64,000 bases of DNA. Origin: Limnohabitans sp. Jir72 (lineage in GTDB: Bacteria > Pseudomonadota > Gammaproteobacteria > Burkholderiales > Burkholderiaceae_C). The position numbers were made by a program, and so were the translations under genes. How positions within the stretch are numbered: position 1 is the stretch's first letter; each line of letters opens with the position of its first letter. A model generated the notes under the pieces. That model saw only the letters and a program-made list of their open reading frames with translations, ran no database searches and was not told the origin of the DNA. The stretch spans positions 62,001-126,000 of the forward strand of contig NZ_NESC01000008.1 in assembly GCF_003063575.1 (NCBI RefSeq), read 5' to 3'. This document shows, piece by piece, positions 45,699 through 55,631 of the stretch.

Positions 45699-47794
45699 GT
45701 CTGCTCTCGCAAAAGGTGATGCAGACCTTGTCAGGCCAGGGCACTTTGGCGCAAGCCATTGCCGGCTTTCATCCCCGTGAAGGTCAGACCGACATGGCCT
45801 TGGCGGTCAGCGAGACCATCGAAGAAGGTGGCCAGCTGGTGGTCGAGGCCGGCACCGGTGTGGGCAAGACCTATGCTTACTTGGTGCCTGTGCTGCTCAG
45901 TGGGCAGCGCGCCTTGATCTCCACGGCCACCAAAGCCTTGCAAGACCAGCTGTTTTCGCGTGACATTCCCCGTCTGGTGGATGTGCTGGGTTTGCCCATT
46001 CGTGTGGCATTGCTCAAAGGACGTTCGAATTACTTGTGTCTGCACCGCATGGAGCAGGCACGTCACAACCCGGAGTCGGAGCAGCCCGGCGCTCAACGTG
46101 CTTTGGCCAAGATCGAGGTCTGGGCCCAGTCCACCCGCACCGGCGACATGGCCGAGCTGCCGGGCCTGGATGAGCGGTCATCCTTGTGGCCGCTGGTGAC
46201 CTCTACGCGAGACAATTGTCTGGGCTCATCCTGTCCGCGTTACAAGGCTTGCCATGTGAACTTGGCGCGCAAAGAGGCCATGGCCTCGGACGTGGTGGTG
46301 ATCAACCACCATTTGTTTTTCGCCGACGTGGCGGTGCGCGAATCCGGCGTTGCCGAGCTCTTGCCCACGGTGCGTGTCACGGTGTTTGATGAGGCGCACC
46401 AGCTCAACGAAATTGGTGTCAATTTTCTGGGACAACAGTTGTCCACGGTGCAATTGCTGGAACTGTCTCGTGACGTGTTGGCCACAGGCTTGCAATTGGC
46501 GCGAGGGCTGGTGGATTGGCAGGTTTTGAGCAGCCAGCTGGAAAAAGCGTCGCGTGACTTGCGTTTGGCCGCTGGCATGCACCGCGGGGCCGTTCGCCTG
46601 CGTTGGACAGACGCTTTGCCCGAAGGCGTGGAACCGGGCGAGTGGCTGCAAGCGATGCGGGTGCTGACGCAGGCCCTTGAGGCCTTGCGCGATGGCCTGG
46701 ACATGGTGGCCGAGTTGGCACCGGACTTTCAACGCCTAGGCGACCGGACACGTGAGTTGGTGCAGCGCGTGGCGATCTTTTCGGATGTTCCCAATCCCGA
46801 AGGGGTCCGTTGGCTGGAAGTCAGCGCGCAACTGCGCATGGTCGAGTCGCCCCTGGACATTGCCAATGCCTTTATCAAGCTGACGCAATCACCGGTGGCG
46901 GTCACGCCTGAGCCCAATGAACAGCTTGCCGATTTACCATTCACCACGCCCATGGACAGCGATGCATCAGCTGGGCAGCGGACAGGTGAGGGGGGTATTG
47001 GTCAAAAAGCATGGATCTTCACCTCGGCCACTTTGGGTGATGAACCGAGTTTGCGCTGGTTTACCCAGCCCTGCGGCCTGACATCGGCCCGTGTCCTTCA
47101 GGTCAGCAGTCCCTTTGACTATGCATCGCAAGCTTGCCTGTATGTGCCTGAACATTTCCCCAAGCCTGGCGATCCCTCCCATGTGCAGCATGTGGCGCAG
47201 CTGGTCACCGAGGCCGTGACTGCCTTGGGCGGCCGCACCTTGGTTTTGACCACCACCTTGAACGCCATGCGCAGCATTGGCGAGCATTTGCAGTCGCGCC
47301 TGGATGGCAGCATCCATATCGAGGTGCTGGTTCAAGGCCAGAGCCCCAAACGCCGCTTGATGGAGCGTTTTCGAGAAGGGGCCAGTGAAGGGCGTGCCGG
47401 GTGCATTCTGGTGGCTTCTGCTTCTTTTTGGGAGGGGTTTGACGTACCTGGCGAGGCATTGCAGCTGGTGGTGATCGACAAATTGCCCTTCCCTCCGCCG
47501 GGTGATCCGCTGTTTGAGGCACGCAGCCAACGCATCACTCGAGAAGGCGGCAGTGCATTCGCCGATCATGCTTTACCCGAAGCTGCCGTGACTCTCAAGC
47601 AAGGGGCTGGGCGCTTGATCCGCAGTGAGAGCGATCAGGGCATATTGGTGGTGTGCGACAGCCGACTGAGCAGCATGTCTTATGGCCGCAGATTGGTCAG
47701 GGGCTTGCCGCCCATGCGCCGCCTGAGTGATCACCAGGCGTTTGTGGACGCCGTGGCAGAACTCACCAAAAACGCCACCAGTTCTTCGATTTAG
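45695..47794 (+). CDS. DinG/YoaA-type iron-sulfur DNA helicase
   Basis: The 699-residue XPD-like superfamily 2 helicase has Walker A EAGTGVGKT (residues 51-59) and DEAH in TVFDEAHQLNE (about residue 231). Four cysteines placed for a 4Fe-4S cluster are in NYLCLH and CLGSSCPRYKAC (about 115, 174, 179, 185). Motif VI is GAGRLIRSESDQG. It fits DinG/YoaA, which acts on R-loops or stalled forks; telling the two apart needs an alignment. TTG at 45695 is chosen because AAGGAG precedes it at the right spacing and the DUF465 stop overlaps it. Its 3' end overlaps the convergent bamD by 32 bp. Confidence 0.92.
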   Translation: MSLLSQKVMQTLSGQGTLAQAIAGFHPREGQTDMALAVSETIEEGGQLVVEAGTGVGKTYAYLVPVLLSGQRALISTATKALQDQLFSRDIPRLVDVLGLPIRVALLKGRSNYLCLHRMEQARHNPESEQPGAQRALAKIEVWAQSTRTGDMAELPGLDERSSLWPLVTSTRDNCLGSSCPRYKACHVNLARKEAMASDVVVINHHLFFADVAVRESGVAELLPTVRVTVFDEAHQLNEIGVNFLGQQLSTVQLLELSRDVLATGLQLARGLVDWQVLSSQLEKASRDLRLAAGMHRGAVRLRWTDALPEGVEPGEWLQAMRVLTQALEALRDGLDMVAELAPDFQRLGDRTRELVQRVAIFSDVPNPEGVRWLEVSAQLRMVESPLDIANAFIKLTQSPVAVTPEPNEQLADLPFTTPMDSDASAGQRTGEGGIGQKAWIFTSATLGDEPSLRWFTQPCGLTSARVLQVSSPFDYASQACLYVPEHFPKPGDPSHVQHVAQLVTEAVTALGGRTLVLTTTLNAMRSIGEHLQSRLDGSIHIEVLVQGQSPKRRLMERFREGASEGRAGCILVASASFWEGFDVPGEALQLVVIDKLPFPPPGDPLFEARSQRITREGGSAFADHALPEAAVTLKQGAGRLIRSESDQGILVVCDSRLSSMSYGRRLVRGLPPMRRLSDHQAFVDAVAELTKNATSSSI

Positions 47795-48569
47795 TCAGGC
47801 CTGAGCCTTGAAGATAAGCTGATTTCGGGAAATTCTTTTCCAGCACCCGCTTGGCATCATCGCGCAGAGAGTCAATGCCCATGGCATCGTAAGCACTGAC
47901 CAAAATGGCCAAAGCTTCTTCGCTGGCAGGAACACCTGGGTAGTCTGCAATGGCTTGCTGGGCCCGGTTGATGGCAGCAACGTGGGCACCACGACTGGCG
48001 TAATAACGTGCCACATGGACTTCGTAGGACGCCAGGGAGTTGACGATGTACGTCATGCGCTGGCGAGCTTCGGGGCTGTATTTGGACTCAGGAAACCGCA
48101 AGGTCAATTCCCGGAAAGATTCATAGGAATCCTTGGCGGCTTTCTGATCACGTTCGGACAGATCTTGGTTGATGATGGACGAAAACAGGCCCAGGTTGTC
48201 ATTGAAATTCACCAAGCCCTTGAGGTACAGCGCGTAGTCCACGGCTGGACTGGTGGGGTGCAGTCGGATGAAGCGGTCCAGCGTGGCTGCCGCCTGGACC
48301 TTTTCTCCGGTTTTGTATTGTGCAAAAGCCTTGTCAATTTGGGCTTGTTGTGCCAACACCGTGCCTGCAGCCCGACCTTCAAGCTTTTCAAACAGGCCAA
48401 TGGCCTTGTCCCATGCGCCGTTGTCGGCTTCATCTTTGGCTTGGCTGTAAATTTTTTCGGGAGACCAGCCCACGGTGATGTCTTTGGGCGTGTTGGAGCA
48501 TGCAGCCAGCATCAGGCCCGTTGCCAACACCAAGCCGGCTGGAACCATCGATAATCTGTTGCTTTGCAT
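47763..48569 (-). CDS. bamD: Outer membrane assembly lipoprotein BamD
   Basis: BamD is the essential lipoprotein of the beta-barrel assembly complex. The 268-residue product has a signal peptide with lipobox LAAC (MLAACSNTPKD), then TPR-like helices: IYSQAKDEADNGAWDKAIGLFEKLEGR, QIDKAFAQYKTGEKVQAAATLDRFIRLHPTSP and RFPESKYSPEARQRM. It ends WWRFW. ATG at 48569 is chosen because AAGGA lies 8 bases upstream; an ATG at 48578 overlaps that site. It is divergent from rluD, a conserved betaproteobacterial arrangement. Confidence 0.93.
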   Translation of the reverse strand: MQSNRLSMVPAGLVLATGLMLAACSNTPKDITVGWSPEKIYSQAKDEADNGAWDKAIGLFEKLEGRAAGTVLAQQAQIDKAFAQYKTGEKVQAAATLDRFIRLHPTSPAVDYALYLKGLVNFNDNLGLFSSIINQDLSERDQKAAKDSYESFRELTLRFPESKYSPEARQRMTYIVNSLASYEVHVARYYASRGAHVAAINRAQQAIADYPGVPASEEALAILVSAYDAMGIDSLRDDAKRVLEKNFPKSAYLQGSGLTKSKNWWRFW

Positions 48570-48580
48570 CTCTGACATCC

Positions 48581-48609
48581 TTGAACTGTTCAATCGAATT
48601 GATTATATC
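48581..48609 (+). promoter_or_regulatory. Candidate promoter of rluD
   Basis: TTGAAC (48581-48586) and TATATC (48604-48609) are separated by exactly 17 bp, each matching four of six consensus bases. It lies inside the 59-bp divergent spacer just upstream of the preferred rluD start, so the leader would be very short. Confidence 0.45.
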
Positions 48610-48628
48610 GAGCCCCCCCGAAATCGAC

Positions 48629-49627
48629 GTGTCTGAGGCCTTGGCTCAAGACGATGTTTTACAAGTCAGTGACGCTGCTGAGGAAGAGGTTCGCCAAAGT
48701 CAGGTGCCTGTGGCTTTGCATGGGCAACGCTTGGACCGTGCGCTGGCGCAACTGGTGCCTGAGTTTTCGCGCAATTACCTGCAGCAACTGATCGAGCAAG
48801 GCGATGTTCTGGTCGATGGGCGCGTGACCACAAAGGCATCGTCCAAAGTGCGCTTGGGCCATGCTGTTCAAGTCACGCTGCGCGCCACACCCCAGTCCCG
48901 GGCTTTTGTGCCAGAGGTCATGCCCATTGATGTGGTCTACGAGGATGCGCATTTGCGTGTGATCCACAAGCCCGCAGGTCTGGTGGTACATCCTGCGCCG
49001 GGCAATTGGCAGGGCACACTGCTCAATGGTTTGCTGGCCCTGGACCCCATGGCGGCAGATGTGCCACGCGCTGGTATCGTGCACCGACTGGACAAGGACA
49101 CCAGTGGCCTGATGGTCGTAGCTCGCACGCGTCAGGCCATGGATGCCTTGGTGCAAAAAATTGCGGCGCGGGAGGTGCACCGCCAGTACCTCGCCTTGGC
49201 CCACAAGGCCTGGACGGGGCCTTCGCTGCGCACCATCGATGCGCCCATTGGGCGTGATCCAGCGAACCGTTTGCGCATGGCGGTGGTGGATTTGACACAC
49301 CAGTCCGGCAAAACGGCAGCGACGACCATCGACTTGCTTGATCAGGCTGATCGGGTCTGTCTGGTGCAGTGCACTTTGCACACTGGGCGCACCCACCAGA
49401 TCCGGGTTCATATGGCGCATTTGGGTCATCCCTTGCTGGCCGATGCGGTTTACGGTGGCGCACCTTTGGGCGGCATGACGCGGCAGGCCTTGCACGCCTG
49501 GCATCTGGCGTTCGAGCACCCGATCACAGGCAAGGCCATTGACCTGCGCATTGCCTTACCCGTTGACATGGCGCGCGCTTTGGCCGATTTGGGCCTCAGT
49601 TACAATGAGCCTACACAGGGAGCATGA
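48629..49627 (+). CDS. rluD: 23S rRNA pseudouridine synthase RluD
   Basis: RluD makes pseudouridines at 1911, 1915 and 1917 in helix 69 of 23S rRNA. The 332-residue protein has an S4 domain (VALHGQRLDRALAQLVPEFSRNYLQQLIEQGDVLVDG). It is followed by the RluA-type catalytic domain with the nucleophile aspartate in GIVHRLDKDTSGLMVVAR and the later HTGRTHQIRVHMAHLGHPLLAD. The start is uncertain: GTG at 48629 is preferred because the candidate promoter lies just upstream; an in-frame TTG at 48599 would add ten residues. A terminator follows. Confidence 0.93.
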   Translation: MSEALAQDDVLQVSDAAEEEVRQSQVPVALHGQRLDRALAQLVPEFSRNYLQQLIEQGDVLVDGRVTTKASSKVRLGHAVQVTLRATPQSRAFVPEVMPIDVVYEDAHLRVIHKPAGLVVHPAPGNWQGTLLNGLLALDPMAADVPRAGIVHRLDKDTSGLMVVARTRQAMDALVQKIAAREVHRQYLALAHKAWTGPSLRTIDAPIGRDPANRLRMAVVDLTHQSGKTAATTIDLLDQADRVCLVQCTLHTGRTHQIRVHMAHLGHPLLADAVYGGAPLGGMTRQALHAWHLAFEHPITGKAIDLRIALPVDMARALADLGLSYNEPTQGA

Positions 49628-49721
49628 GTCGGCAACGCCGGTTTGAGCAAATCCAGAGTGGGCAGTTTTGCCCAAGCTCTCAGAACGCGGTGGCCAACAT
49701 GGCCATCATCTCTGCACTTTC

Positions 49722-49742
49722 GACGCCGTGAGGCGTCTTTTT
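49722..49742 (+). terminator. Intrinsic terminator between rluD and scpB
   Basis: Perfect 6-bp stem GACGCC-GTGA-GGCGTC (49722-49737) followed by five T. It lies 18 bp before the scpB start; the 132-bp gap has no other supported feature. Confidence 0.8.
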
Positions 49743-49759
49743 CCCGAAAGATTGACACC

Positions 49760-50524
49760 ATGAATATGGCGCAAGCCAAGCGTGTCCTAGAAACGGCCTT
49801 GCTCACGGCAGGCCAGCCTTTGTCATTGCGCGACATGCGCGTTCTGTTTGGCGATGCGCTCGGGGCCGACACCCTGCGGCAATTGCTGCAAGACCTTGAA
49901 CTCGATTGGGCTCAACGCGGACTGGATCTGGTGGCCGTGGCCAGTGGCTGGCGCTTCCAGAGCCGCCCCGAAATGCGCGAATACTTGGAACGCCTGCACC
50001 CGGAAAAACCGCCCAAATACACGCGTGCGGCCCTTGAAACCCTGGCCATCATCGCTTACCGTCAACCGGTCACCCGGGGCGATATGGAGGACATCCGCGG
50101 CGTGACGATCAACTCGCAAATTCTCAAACAACTGGAAGATCGGGGCTGGGTTGAAGTGATTGGACACCGCGAAACGGTGGGCCGTCCCGGTCTGTATGCC
50201 ACCACACGCCAGTTCCTAGACGACCTGGGTCTGGCCTCGCTCAATCAGCTGCCTTTGTTGGCGCAAGCGGGCTCCCCCGCAACGGCCTTGACGCGACTGG
50301 TTGATGAACTGCCGGTGCAACCGGCCTTGGCCCTGGAGGACGCCTTGCAGGCGTTTCCTTTCGTAGCGTCCACCGAGTCTACTGACCCTCAAGACGCCTT
50401 GGCTTTGGCGGTTTTGCCAGACGATGTTTCCGAGGCTTGTGCTGAACCAGTACAGCCCCTTTCCGCCGTGCCCAACACGTCAATTTCACCCTTTTCGCAC
50501 GGCGAAGAACCTTCCAATCTATGA
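49760..50524 (+). CDS. scpB: Segregation and condensation protein B
   Basis: ScpB is the winged-helix (kite) subunit of the SMC-ScpAB condensin. The 254-residue product has the two winged-helix domains: ALLTAGQPLSLRDMRVLFG and the highly conserved ALETLAIIAYRQPVTRGDMEDIRGV, VEVIGHRETVGRPGLYATTRQFLDDLG. A C-terminal tail of about 60 residues (Ala/Pro/Asp-rich) is less conserved. ATG at 49760 is the first in the conserved region. It overlaps rluB by 4 bp; smc and scpA are not in the window. Confidence 0.92.
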   Translation: MNMAQAKRVLETALLTAGQPLSLRDMRVLFGDALGADTLRQLLQDLELDWAQRGLDLVAVASGWRFQSRPEMREYLERLHPEKPPKYTRAALETLAIIAYRQPVTRGDMEDIRGVTINSQILKQLEDRGWVEVIGHRETVGRPGLYATTRQFLDDLGLASLNQLPLLAQAGSPATALTRLVDELPVQPALALEDALQAFPFVASTESTDPQDALALAVLPDDVSEACAEPVQPLSAVPNTSISPFSHGEEPSNL

Positions 50525-51720
50525 CCGATCACACCCAAGACGACGCGCGTTCGTCAAAACCATCTGGCCCGCGCAGCCAGTCCCGTAAGCCCAAGTCCAT
50601 GTTTGACCCTGAGCGGGCTTACAAGCCGATCGAGCTGTCCGATGTGGTGTCGGGTCAGTTTGACGAGGAAGACCAAGCCCCATTGCCAGAGGCTGCTGAG
50701 CTGGGCAAGCGTGTGCTTGCGCCGGAAGCCGATTCCCCCAAGCTGCACAAAGTGCTGGCCCAGGCCGGATTGGGTTCGCGCCTTGAGATGGAAAAGCTGA
50801 TCGCCGAAGGCCGAGTGGCTGTCAACAACGAAGCGGCCCACGTGGGGCAGCGCGTTCAGTACGGCGACCAGATCAAGGTCAATGACAAACCTCTGCGCAT
50901 CCGGATCGATCCGCCGCCTGCACGTGTGATCGCCTACCACAAGCCCGCAGGTGAGATCGTCAGCCATGATGACCCTCAAAACCGCCCTTCGGTCTTTCGC
51001 AAGTTGCCGCGTTTGATGAACGGCAAATGGCAGTCGGTGGGCCGTCTGGACCTCAATACCGAAGGTCTTTTGCTCTTGACCAGCTCGGGTGAATTGGCCA
51101 ACCAGTTGATGCATCCGCGTTTTGGCTTGGAGCGCGAGTACGCTGTTCGTGTGCTGGGTGCCTTGAGCAAAGACGAAAAACAACGCCTACTGGATGGCGT
51201 GATGCTCGACGATGGCCCGGCTCAGTTCGGCTCCATCGAAGACGGTGGTGGTGAAGGCTCCAACTGCTGGTACCGCGTCACCATTTCCGAAGGCCGCAAC
51301 CGTGAAGTGCGCCGAATGATGGAGGCCGTAGGCCATGCCGTCAGTCGCCTGATTCGTATCCGTTATGGTGCCATGGTCCTGCCGCATGGCCTGCGTCGGG
51401 GCGCTTGGTTGGAACTGGATGAGGCCGATATCGGCTCCTTGATGCGCGCTGCAGGCACCACGGAGCGTCCTCGTCCCGTGACCGAGAGGCCGGTTTCCCG
51501 CACCAACCGCAACGATCGCCGTCCTCGCACTGGCGGTGGCGGCAAGGCGGGCACGGCAGTGCCACGGGCCAAGCCCGTACCCAAATCGGGACAGGGCGGG
51601 GCAGGGACTCAGCCTGAGCCAGTGAAGACCTCGCAAGCTTTGATTGGTGCAGAAAGCTTCAACCGCCTCAAGCGCAATCCGGTCGGCCCAGGCCGGGGTG
51701 GGCGCGGCGGTAGCCGCTGA
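50521..51720 (+). CDS. rluB: 23S rRNA pseudouridine synthase RluB
   Basis: RluB makes pseudouridine 2605 in 23S rRNA. The 399-residue protein has an S4 domain (KLHKVLAQAGLGSRLEMEKLIAEGRVAVNN) and an RsuA-type catalytic domain with the aspartate in VGRLDLNTEGLLLLTSSGE. EGRNREVRRMMEAVGHAVSRLIRIRYG follows. The last 90 residues or so are a basic Arg/Gly/Pro-rich tail (for example RTNRNDRRPRTGGGG and GPGRGGRGGSR), longer than in E. coli and likely to bind RNA. The N-terminal 70 residues are acidic. ATG overlaps the scpB stop. Confidence 0.92.
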   Translation: MTDHTQDDARSSKPSGPRSQSRKPKSMFDPERAYKPIELSDVVSGQFDEEDQAPLPEAAELGKRVLAPEADSPKLHKVLAQAGLGSRLEMEKLIAEGRVAVNNEAAHVGQRVQYGDQIKVNDKPLRIRIDPPPARVIAYHKPAGEIVSHDDPQNRPSVFRKLPRLMNGKWQSVGRLDLNTEGLLLLTSSGELANQLMHPRFGLEREYAVRVLGALSKDEKQRLLDGVMLDDGPAQFGSIEDGGGEGSNCWYRVTISEGRNREVRRMMEAVGHAVSRLIRIRYGAMVLPHGLRRGAWLELDEADIGSLMRAAGTTERPRPVTERPVSRTNRNDRRPRTGGGGKAGTAVPRAKPVPKSGQGGAGTQPEPVKTSQALIGAESFNRLKRNPVGPGRGGRGGSR

Positions 51721-51844
51721 AAAACCGATTCTCCTGTGAGCCCTTGTCCGTGGATGGGGGCAATAGCCGGTCTGCTCAGGTTAGAATAAGGGGCTTTGCC
51801 ATACGGCAAAAATGCTTTAAAAACACTCTGTCAGAGGAATTACC

Positions 51845-52270
51845 ATGGCCATCGAACGCACTCTCTCCATCATCAAACCCGACGCAGTCGCCAAGAACGT
51901 CATTGGCCAAATCTACGCTCGTTTCGAAGCAGCTGGCCTGAAAGTGGTCGCCGCCAAGATGGCTCACCTCTCGCGCGGCGAAGCCGAGCAGTTCTATGCT
52001 GTGCACAGCGCACGTCCATTCTTCAAGGACTTGGTGGACTTCATGATCTCCGGCCCCGTGATGATTCAAGCCCTGCAAGGCGAGAACGCCATCGCCAAAA
52101 ACCGTGATCTGATGGGCGCTACCGACCCTAAGAAGGCCGACGCAGGCACCATCCGCGCTGACTTTGCTGACAGCATTGATGCCAACGCCGTGCACGGCTC
52201 TGACGCCCCTGAAACCGCTGCCGCTGAAGTTGCCTTTTTCTTCCCCGGCATGAACGTTTACGCACGCTGA
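51845..52270 (+). CDS. ndk: Nucleoside diphosphate kinase
   Basis: Ndk transfers the gamma-phosphate between nucleoside triphosphates and diphosphates through a phosphohistidine. The 141-residue protein has the opening [36 protein letters not shown] and the active-site histidine in [12 protein letters not shown]. In the 124-bp upstream gap there is a -10-like TAGAAT at 51782-51787 and a small hairpin TTTGCC-ATAC-GGCAAA (51795-51810). Start of the downstream run toward rlmN. Confidence 0.98.
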   Translation: MAIERTLSIIKPDAVAKNVIGQIYARFEAAGLKVVAAKMAHLSRGEAEQFYAVHSARPFFKDLVDFMISGPVMIQALQGENAIAKNRDLMGATDPKKADAGTIRADFADSIDANAVHGSDAPETAAAEVAFFFPGMNVYAR

Positions 52271-52303
52271 TCGCGTCGCGGCTCCAGCGCGACCCGTATC
52301 CCT

Positions 52304-53440
52304 ATGACGGCCAACCTTCTCGAATTTGATTTGGAAGGTCTGGCCGTTTTTTGTGACGGATTGGGCGAAAAGCGCTTTCGCGCCACCCAGTTGTTCCGCT
52401 GGATTCACCAGCGGGGCGCCTCTGATTTCGATCAGATGAGCGATTTGGCCAAGTCCTTGCGTCAGAAGCTCAAATCTCACGCGCACGTTTCAGCGCTGCC
52501 CGTGATCAGTCAACACATTTCTGCCGACGGCACCATCAAATGGTTGTTTGACGTCGGCGATGGCAATGCCATCGAATCGGTTTTCATTCCCGAAGACGAC
52601 CGGGGCACCTTGTGCGTGTCCTCCCAAGCCGGATGTGCCGTGGGCTGCCGATTCTGCTCCACAGGGCATCAAGGCTTCAGCCGCAATTTGACGACCGGCG
52701 AAATTCTGGCGCAGCTGTGGTTTGCTGAACATTTTCTGCGCAAGCACCTGAACACCGATGACCGCGTCATCTCCAATGTGGTGATGATGGGCATGGGCGA
52801 GCCTTTGCAAAACTATTCGGCCCTGGTGCCCGCCTTGCGCACCATGCTGGATGACCATGGCTACGGCTTGTCGCGCCGCCGTGTGACGGTGTCCACTTCG
52901 GGTGTGGTGCCCATGATCGAGCGTCTGTCGGCCGATTGTCCAGTGGCCTTGGCGGTATCGCTGCATGCGCCCAATGACGCTTTGCGCGACAACTTGGTGC
53001 CGCTCAACCGCAAATACCCATTGGATGAACTCATGCAAGCGTGCATCGCTTATTTGGCGCACGCACCCCGTGACTTCATCACCTTTGAATACTGCATGCT
53101 CGACGGCGTCAACGATCAGCCCGAACATGCTGAACAATTGATAGACTTGGTGCAAAAGCACGCACGTCATGGCTTGCGCTGTAAATTCAATTTGATTCCT
53201 TTCAACCCTTTTCCTGCATCGGGTTTACTGCGATCGCCTTATGCGCGCGTTCAGGCGTTTGCCAAGTCGCTGCAAGACGCCGGGCTTGTCACGACCGTTC
53301 GCAAAACGCGGGGTGATGACATCGATGCGGCTTGCGGGCAATTGGCCGGGGACGTAAAAGACCGCACGCAAGTGCAAAACCGTATTGCGCAGCAGCGCAC
53401 CATCGTCTTGGTGCCTGTACCGACTGTTTCCAACACCTGA
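52304..53440 (+). CDS. rlmN: Dual-specificity rRNA/tRNA adenine-C2 methyltransferase RlmN
   Basis: RlmN is a radical-SAM enzyme that methylates C2 of A2503 in 23S rRNA and A37 in some tRNAs. The 378-residue protein has the N-terminal [21 protein letters not shown], the 4Fe-4S motif Cys111-X3-Cys115-X2-Cys118 (CAVGCRFC), [31 protein letters not shown] and the family's [19 protein letters not shown]. It lies 33 bp after ndk and 5 bp before rodZ. Confidence 0.97.
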   Translation: MTANLLEFDLEGLAVFCDGLGEKRFRATQLFRWIHQRGASDFDQMSDLAKSLRQKLKSHAHVSALPVISQHISADGTIKWLFDVGDGNAIESVFIPEDDRGTLCVSSQAGCAVGCRFCSTGHQGFSRNLTTGEILAQLWFAEHFLRKHLNTDDRVISNVVMMGMGEPLQNYSALVPALRTMLDDHGYGLSRRRVTVSTSGVVPMIERLSADCPVALAVSLHAPNDALRDNLVPLNRKYPLDELMQACIAYLAHAPRDFITFEYCMLDGVNDQPEHAEQLIDLVQKHARHGLRCKFNLIPFNPFPASGLLRSPYARVQAFAKSLQDAGLVTTVRKTRGDDIDAACGQLAGDVKDRTQVQNRIAQQRTIVLVPVPTVSNT

Positions 53441-53445
53441 TTGCA

Positions 53446-54369
53446 ATGACCGACAACACCCTTGCAGAGACTCTAACGCCCCAGTCTACGTTGACTGACA
53501 AGCTGCCAGCACTCACGGCCGGTCAATTGATCCGCACAGCCCGTCAAAAGTTGGGCTTGCATTTGGCGGTTTTGTCGGTTGCTTTGAAAGTGCCCGTTCG
53601 CCAACTGGAAGCGCTGGAGTCAGATCAGCACGATCCATTCAAGGGCCCTGTGTTTATTCGCGCCCTGGCATCCAGCGTGTGCCGACAATTGCAAATGGAT
53701 CCTGCGCCTGTTCTGGCGTTGTTGCCAAAGGCCCCAGGTCAGATCCAACTGCGCCAAGACAGCATAGCGCCCATGCAGTCTGCGAGGAGTTGGCGTCCTG
53801 ACATCAAGGCATTCTTGAGTGTCCTGCCACGCCAAACCTTGGGCATTGCGGCTTTGATGCTGGCTTTGACTGCAGCCTTGCTCTGGATGCCATCCCCTTC
53901 GACTTGGACATGGTTGCAGCCCAGGCCTGTAAAACCTGTTGCATCCGAAGCTTCTGTGCCTGCATCGCAGGCATCGGGTGTAACACTGGCCGAAACACAA
54001 TTGCCTGCGATTGAGCCTGCTTCTGCCGTGGTGCCCCAGACAGAGCCTGTCTCTGCGCTGGTTGCTCAGCCTGCTGCTTCTGTGGCTGCTGTACTCGCCA
54101 AACCATTGACAGCCCCCGCATCGTCCAATGGCGCTGTATTGGGTTTTATCGCAAACCAGGACAGTTGGATTGAAATTCGTGACAGCAAGAACCAAGTCTT
54201 GTGGAGCCGCTTGGTGCGCGCAGGCGAAAGCGCACAGGCGCAGTTCCCGCTGCCCATGCGAGTCGTGATTGGGCGCGCTGATGCAGTGAAAGTGACTTAT
54301 CAGGGTAAGCCCTTTGATCTGACTGCGCACACCAAGGTTACTGTTGCACGTTTTGAGGTGAATGAATGA
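53446..54369 (+). CDS. rodZ: Cytoskeletal membrane protein RodZ
   Basis: RodZ links MreB to the elongation machinery. The 307-residue protein has an N-terminal helix-turn-helix domain ([37 protein letters not shown]). One membrane helix follows at about residues 140-160 ([16 protein letters not shown]), then an Ala/Pro/Val-rich periplasmic linker, and a C-terminal DUF4115 beta domain ([31 protein letters not shown]). It sits before ispG as in E. coli and overlaps it in ATGA. Confidence 0.9.
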   Translation: MTDNTLAETLTPQSTLTDKLPALTAGQLIRTARQKLGLHLAVLSVALKVPVRQLEALESDQHDPFKGPVFIRALASSVCRQLQMDPAPVLALLPKAPGQIQLRQDSIAPMQSARSWRPDIKAFLSVLPRQTLGIAALMLALTAALLWMPSPSTWTWLQPRPVKPVASEASVPASQASGVTLAETQLPAIEPASAVVPQTEPVSALVAQPAASVAAVLAKPLTAPASSNGAVLGFIANQDSWIEIRDSKNQVLWSRLVRAGESAQAQFPLPMRVVIGRADAVKVTYQGKPFDLTAHTKVTVARFEVNE

Positions 54370-55631
54370 GCTCCTCCATTGCCATAGCGGCTCCGCTCAG
54401 TCGCACCAGTCGACAGTCCCGTGTGGTTTGGGGCTCCCGCGTGATCACTGTCGGTGGCGGCGCACCGGTGCGTGTCCAGTCCATGACCAACACTGACACG
54501 GTGGACGTGATTGGCACGGCCATCCAAGTCAAAGAACTGGCGCTTGCTGGTTCTGAAATGGTGCGGATCACCGTGAACACGCCCGAGGCAGCCGAGGCCG
54601 TGCCGCACATCCGCGACCAGCTCGACAAAATGGGTGTTGACGTGCCGTTGATCGGTGACTTCCATTACAACGGCCACCGTTTGCTGACCGACTACCCAGC
54701 GTGTGCACAGGCGTTGTCCAAGTACCGCATCAACCCCGGCAACGTGGGCAAGGGCGACAAGCGCGATGTTCAGTTCGGTCAGATGATCGAAGCGGCCATG
54801 CGCTATGACAAAGCCATCCGCATCGGTGTGAACTGGGGCAGTCTCGACCAGGAGTTGTTGGCTCAGTTGATGGACGAAAACAGCCAGCGCGCCCAGCCAT
54901 GGGAAGCGCGTCAGGTCATGTACGAAGCCTTGATCAGCTCGGCCATTTCATCGGCCCAGCGTGCTGAGGCCATGGGCATGAACGGTGCCCAGATCGCCTT
55001 GTCGTGCAAGGTCTCGGGCGTGCAGGATCTGATTTCTGTGTACCGCGAGTTGGGCCGTCGCTGTGACTACCCTTTGCATTTGGGCCTGACAGAGGCGGGC
55101 ATGGCCACCAAGGGCACGGTGGCATCGGCCACGGCCTTGTCTATTTTGTTGCAAGAGGGTATCGGCGACACCATACGTGTGTCACTGACGCCCCAGCCCG
55201 GTGAAGCCCGCACGCAGGAGGTGGTAATTGCCTCTGAAATTTTGCAATCACTTGGCCTGCGCATTTTTGTGCCCAGCGTGACCGCTTGCCCTGGTTGTGG
55301 CCGCACGACCAGCAGCACCTTCCAAGAGCTGGCCAAACAAATCGACGACTTCCTGCGCGCTCAAATGCCTGTGTGGCGTGCGCGCTACCCCGGCGTGGAA
55401 AAACTCAAGGTGGCCGTCATGGGTTGCATCGTCAACGGCCCCGGCGAGAGCAAGCATGCCGACATCGGCATCAGCTTGCCTGGCACCGGCGAAGCCCCCG
55501 CCGCACCTGTGTTCATCGACGGTGAAAAGCGACTGACCCTGCGTGGCGAAGGCATTGCGCAAGAGTTTCAGGTGCTGGTTGAAAACTACATTGAGAACCG
55601 TTTTGGTTCCGGATCTGCAGAACAAAAATGA
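54366..55631 (+). CDS. ispG: 4-hydroxy-3-methylbut-2-enyl diphosphate synthase (GcpE)
   Basis: IspG is the penultimate iron-sulfur enzyme of the methylerythritol-phosphate isoprenoid pathway. The 421-residue protein has [37 protein letters not shown] and the cluster cysteines in [15 protein letters not shown] and [19 protein letters not shown], near residues 308, 311 and 354. Coupled by 4-bp overlaps to rodZ upstream and hisS downstream. Confidence 0.98.
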   Translation: MSSSIAIAAPLSRTSRQSRVVWGSRVITVGGGAPVRVQSMTNTDTVDVIGTAIQVKELALAGSEMVRITVNTPEAAEAVPHIRDQLDKMGVDVPLIGDFHYNGHRLLTDYPACAQALSKYRINPGNVGKGDKRDVQFGQMIEAAMRYDKAIRIGVNWGSLDQELLAQLMDENSQRAQPWEARQVMYEALISSAISSAQRAEAMGMNGAQIALSCKVSGVQDLISVYRELGRRCDYPLHLGLTEAGMATKGTVASATALSILLQEGIGDTIRVSLTPQPGEARTQEVVIASEILQSLGLRIFVPSVTACPGCGRTTSSTFQELAKQIDDFLRAQMPVWRARYPGVEKLKVAVMGCIVNGPGESKHADIGISLPGTGEAPAAPVFIDGEKRLTLRGEGIAQEFQVLVENYIENRFGSGSAEQK

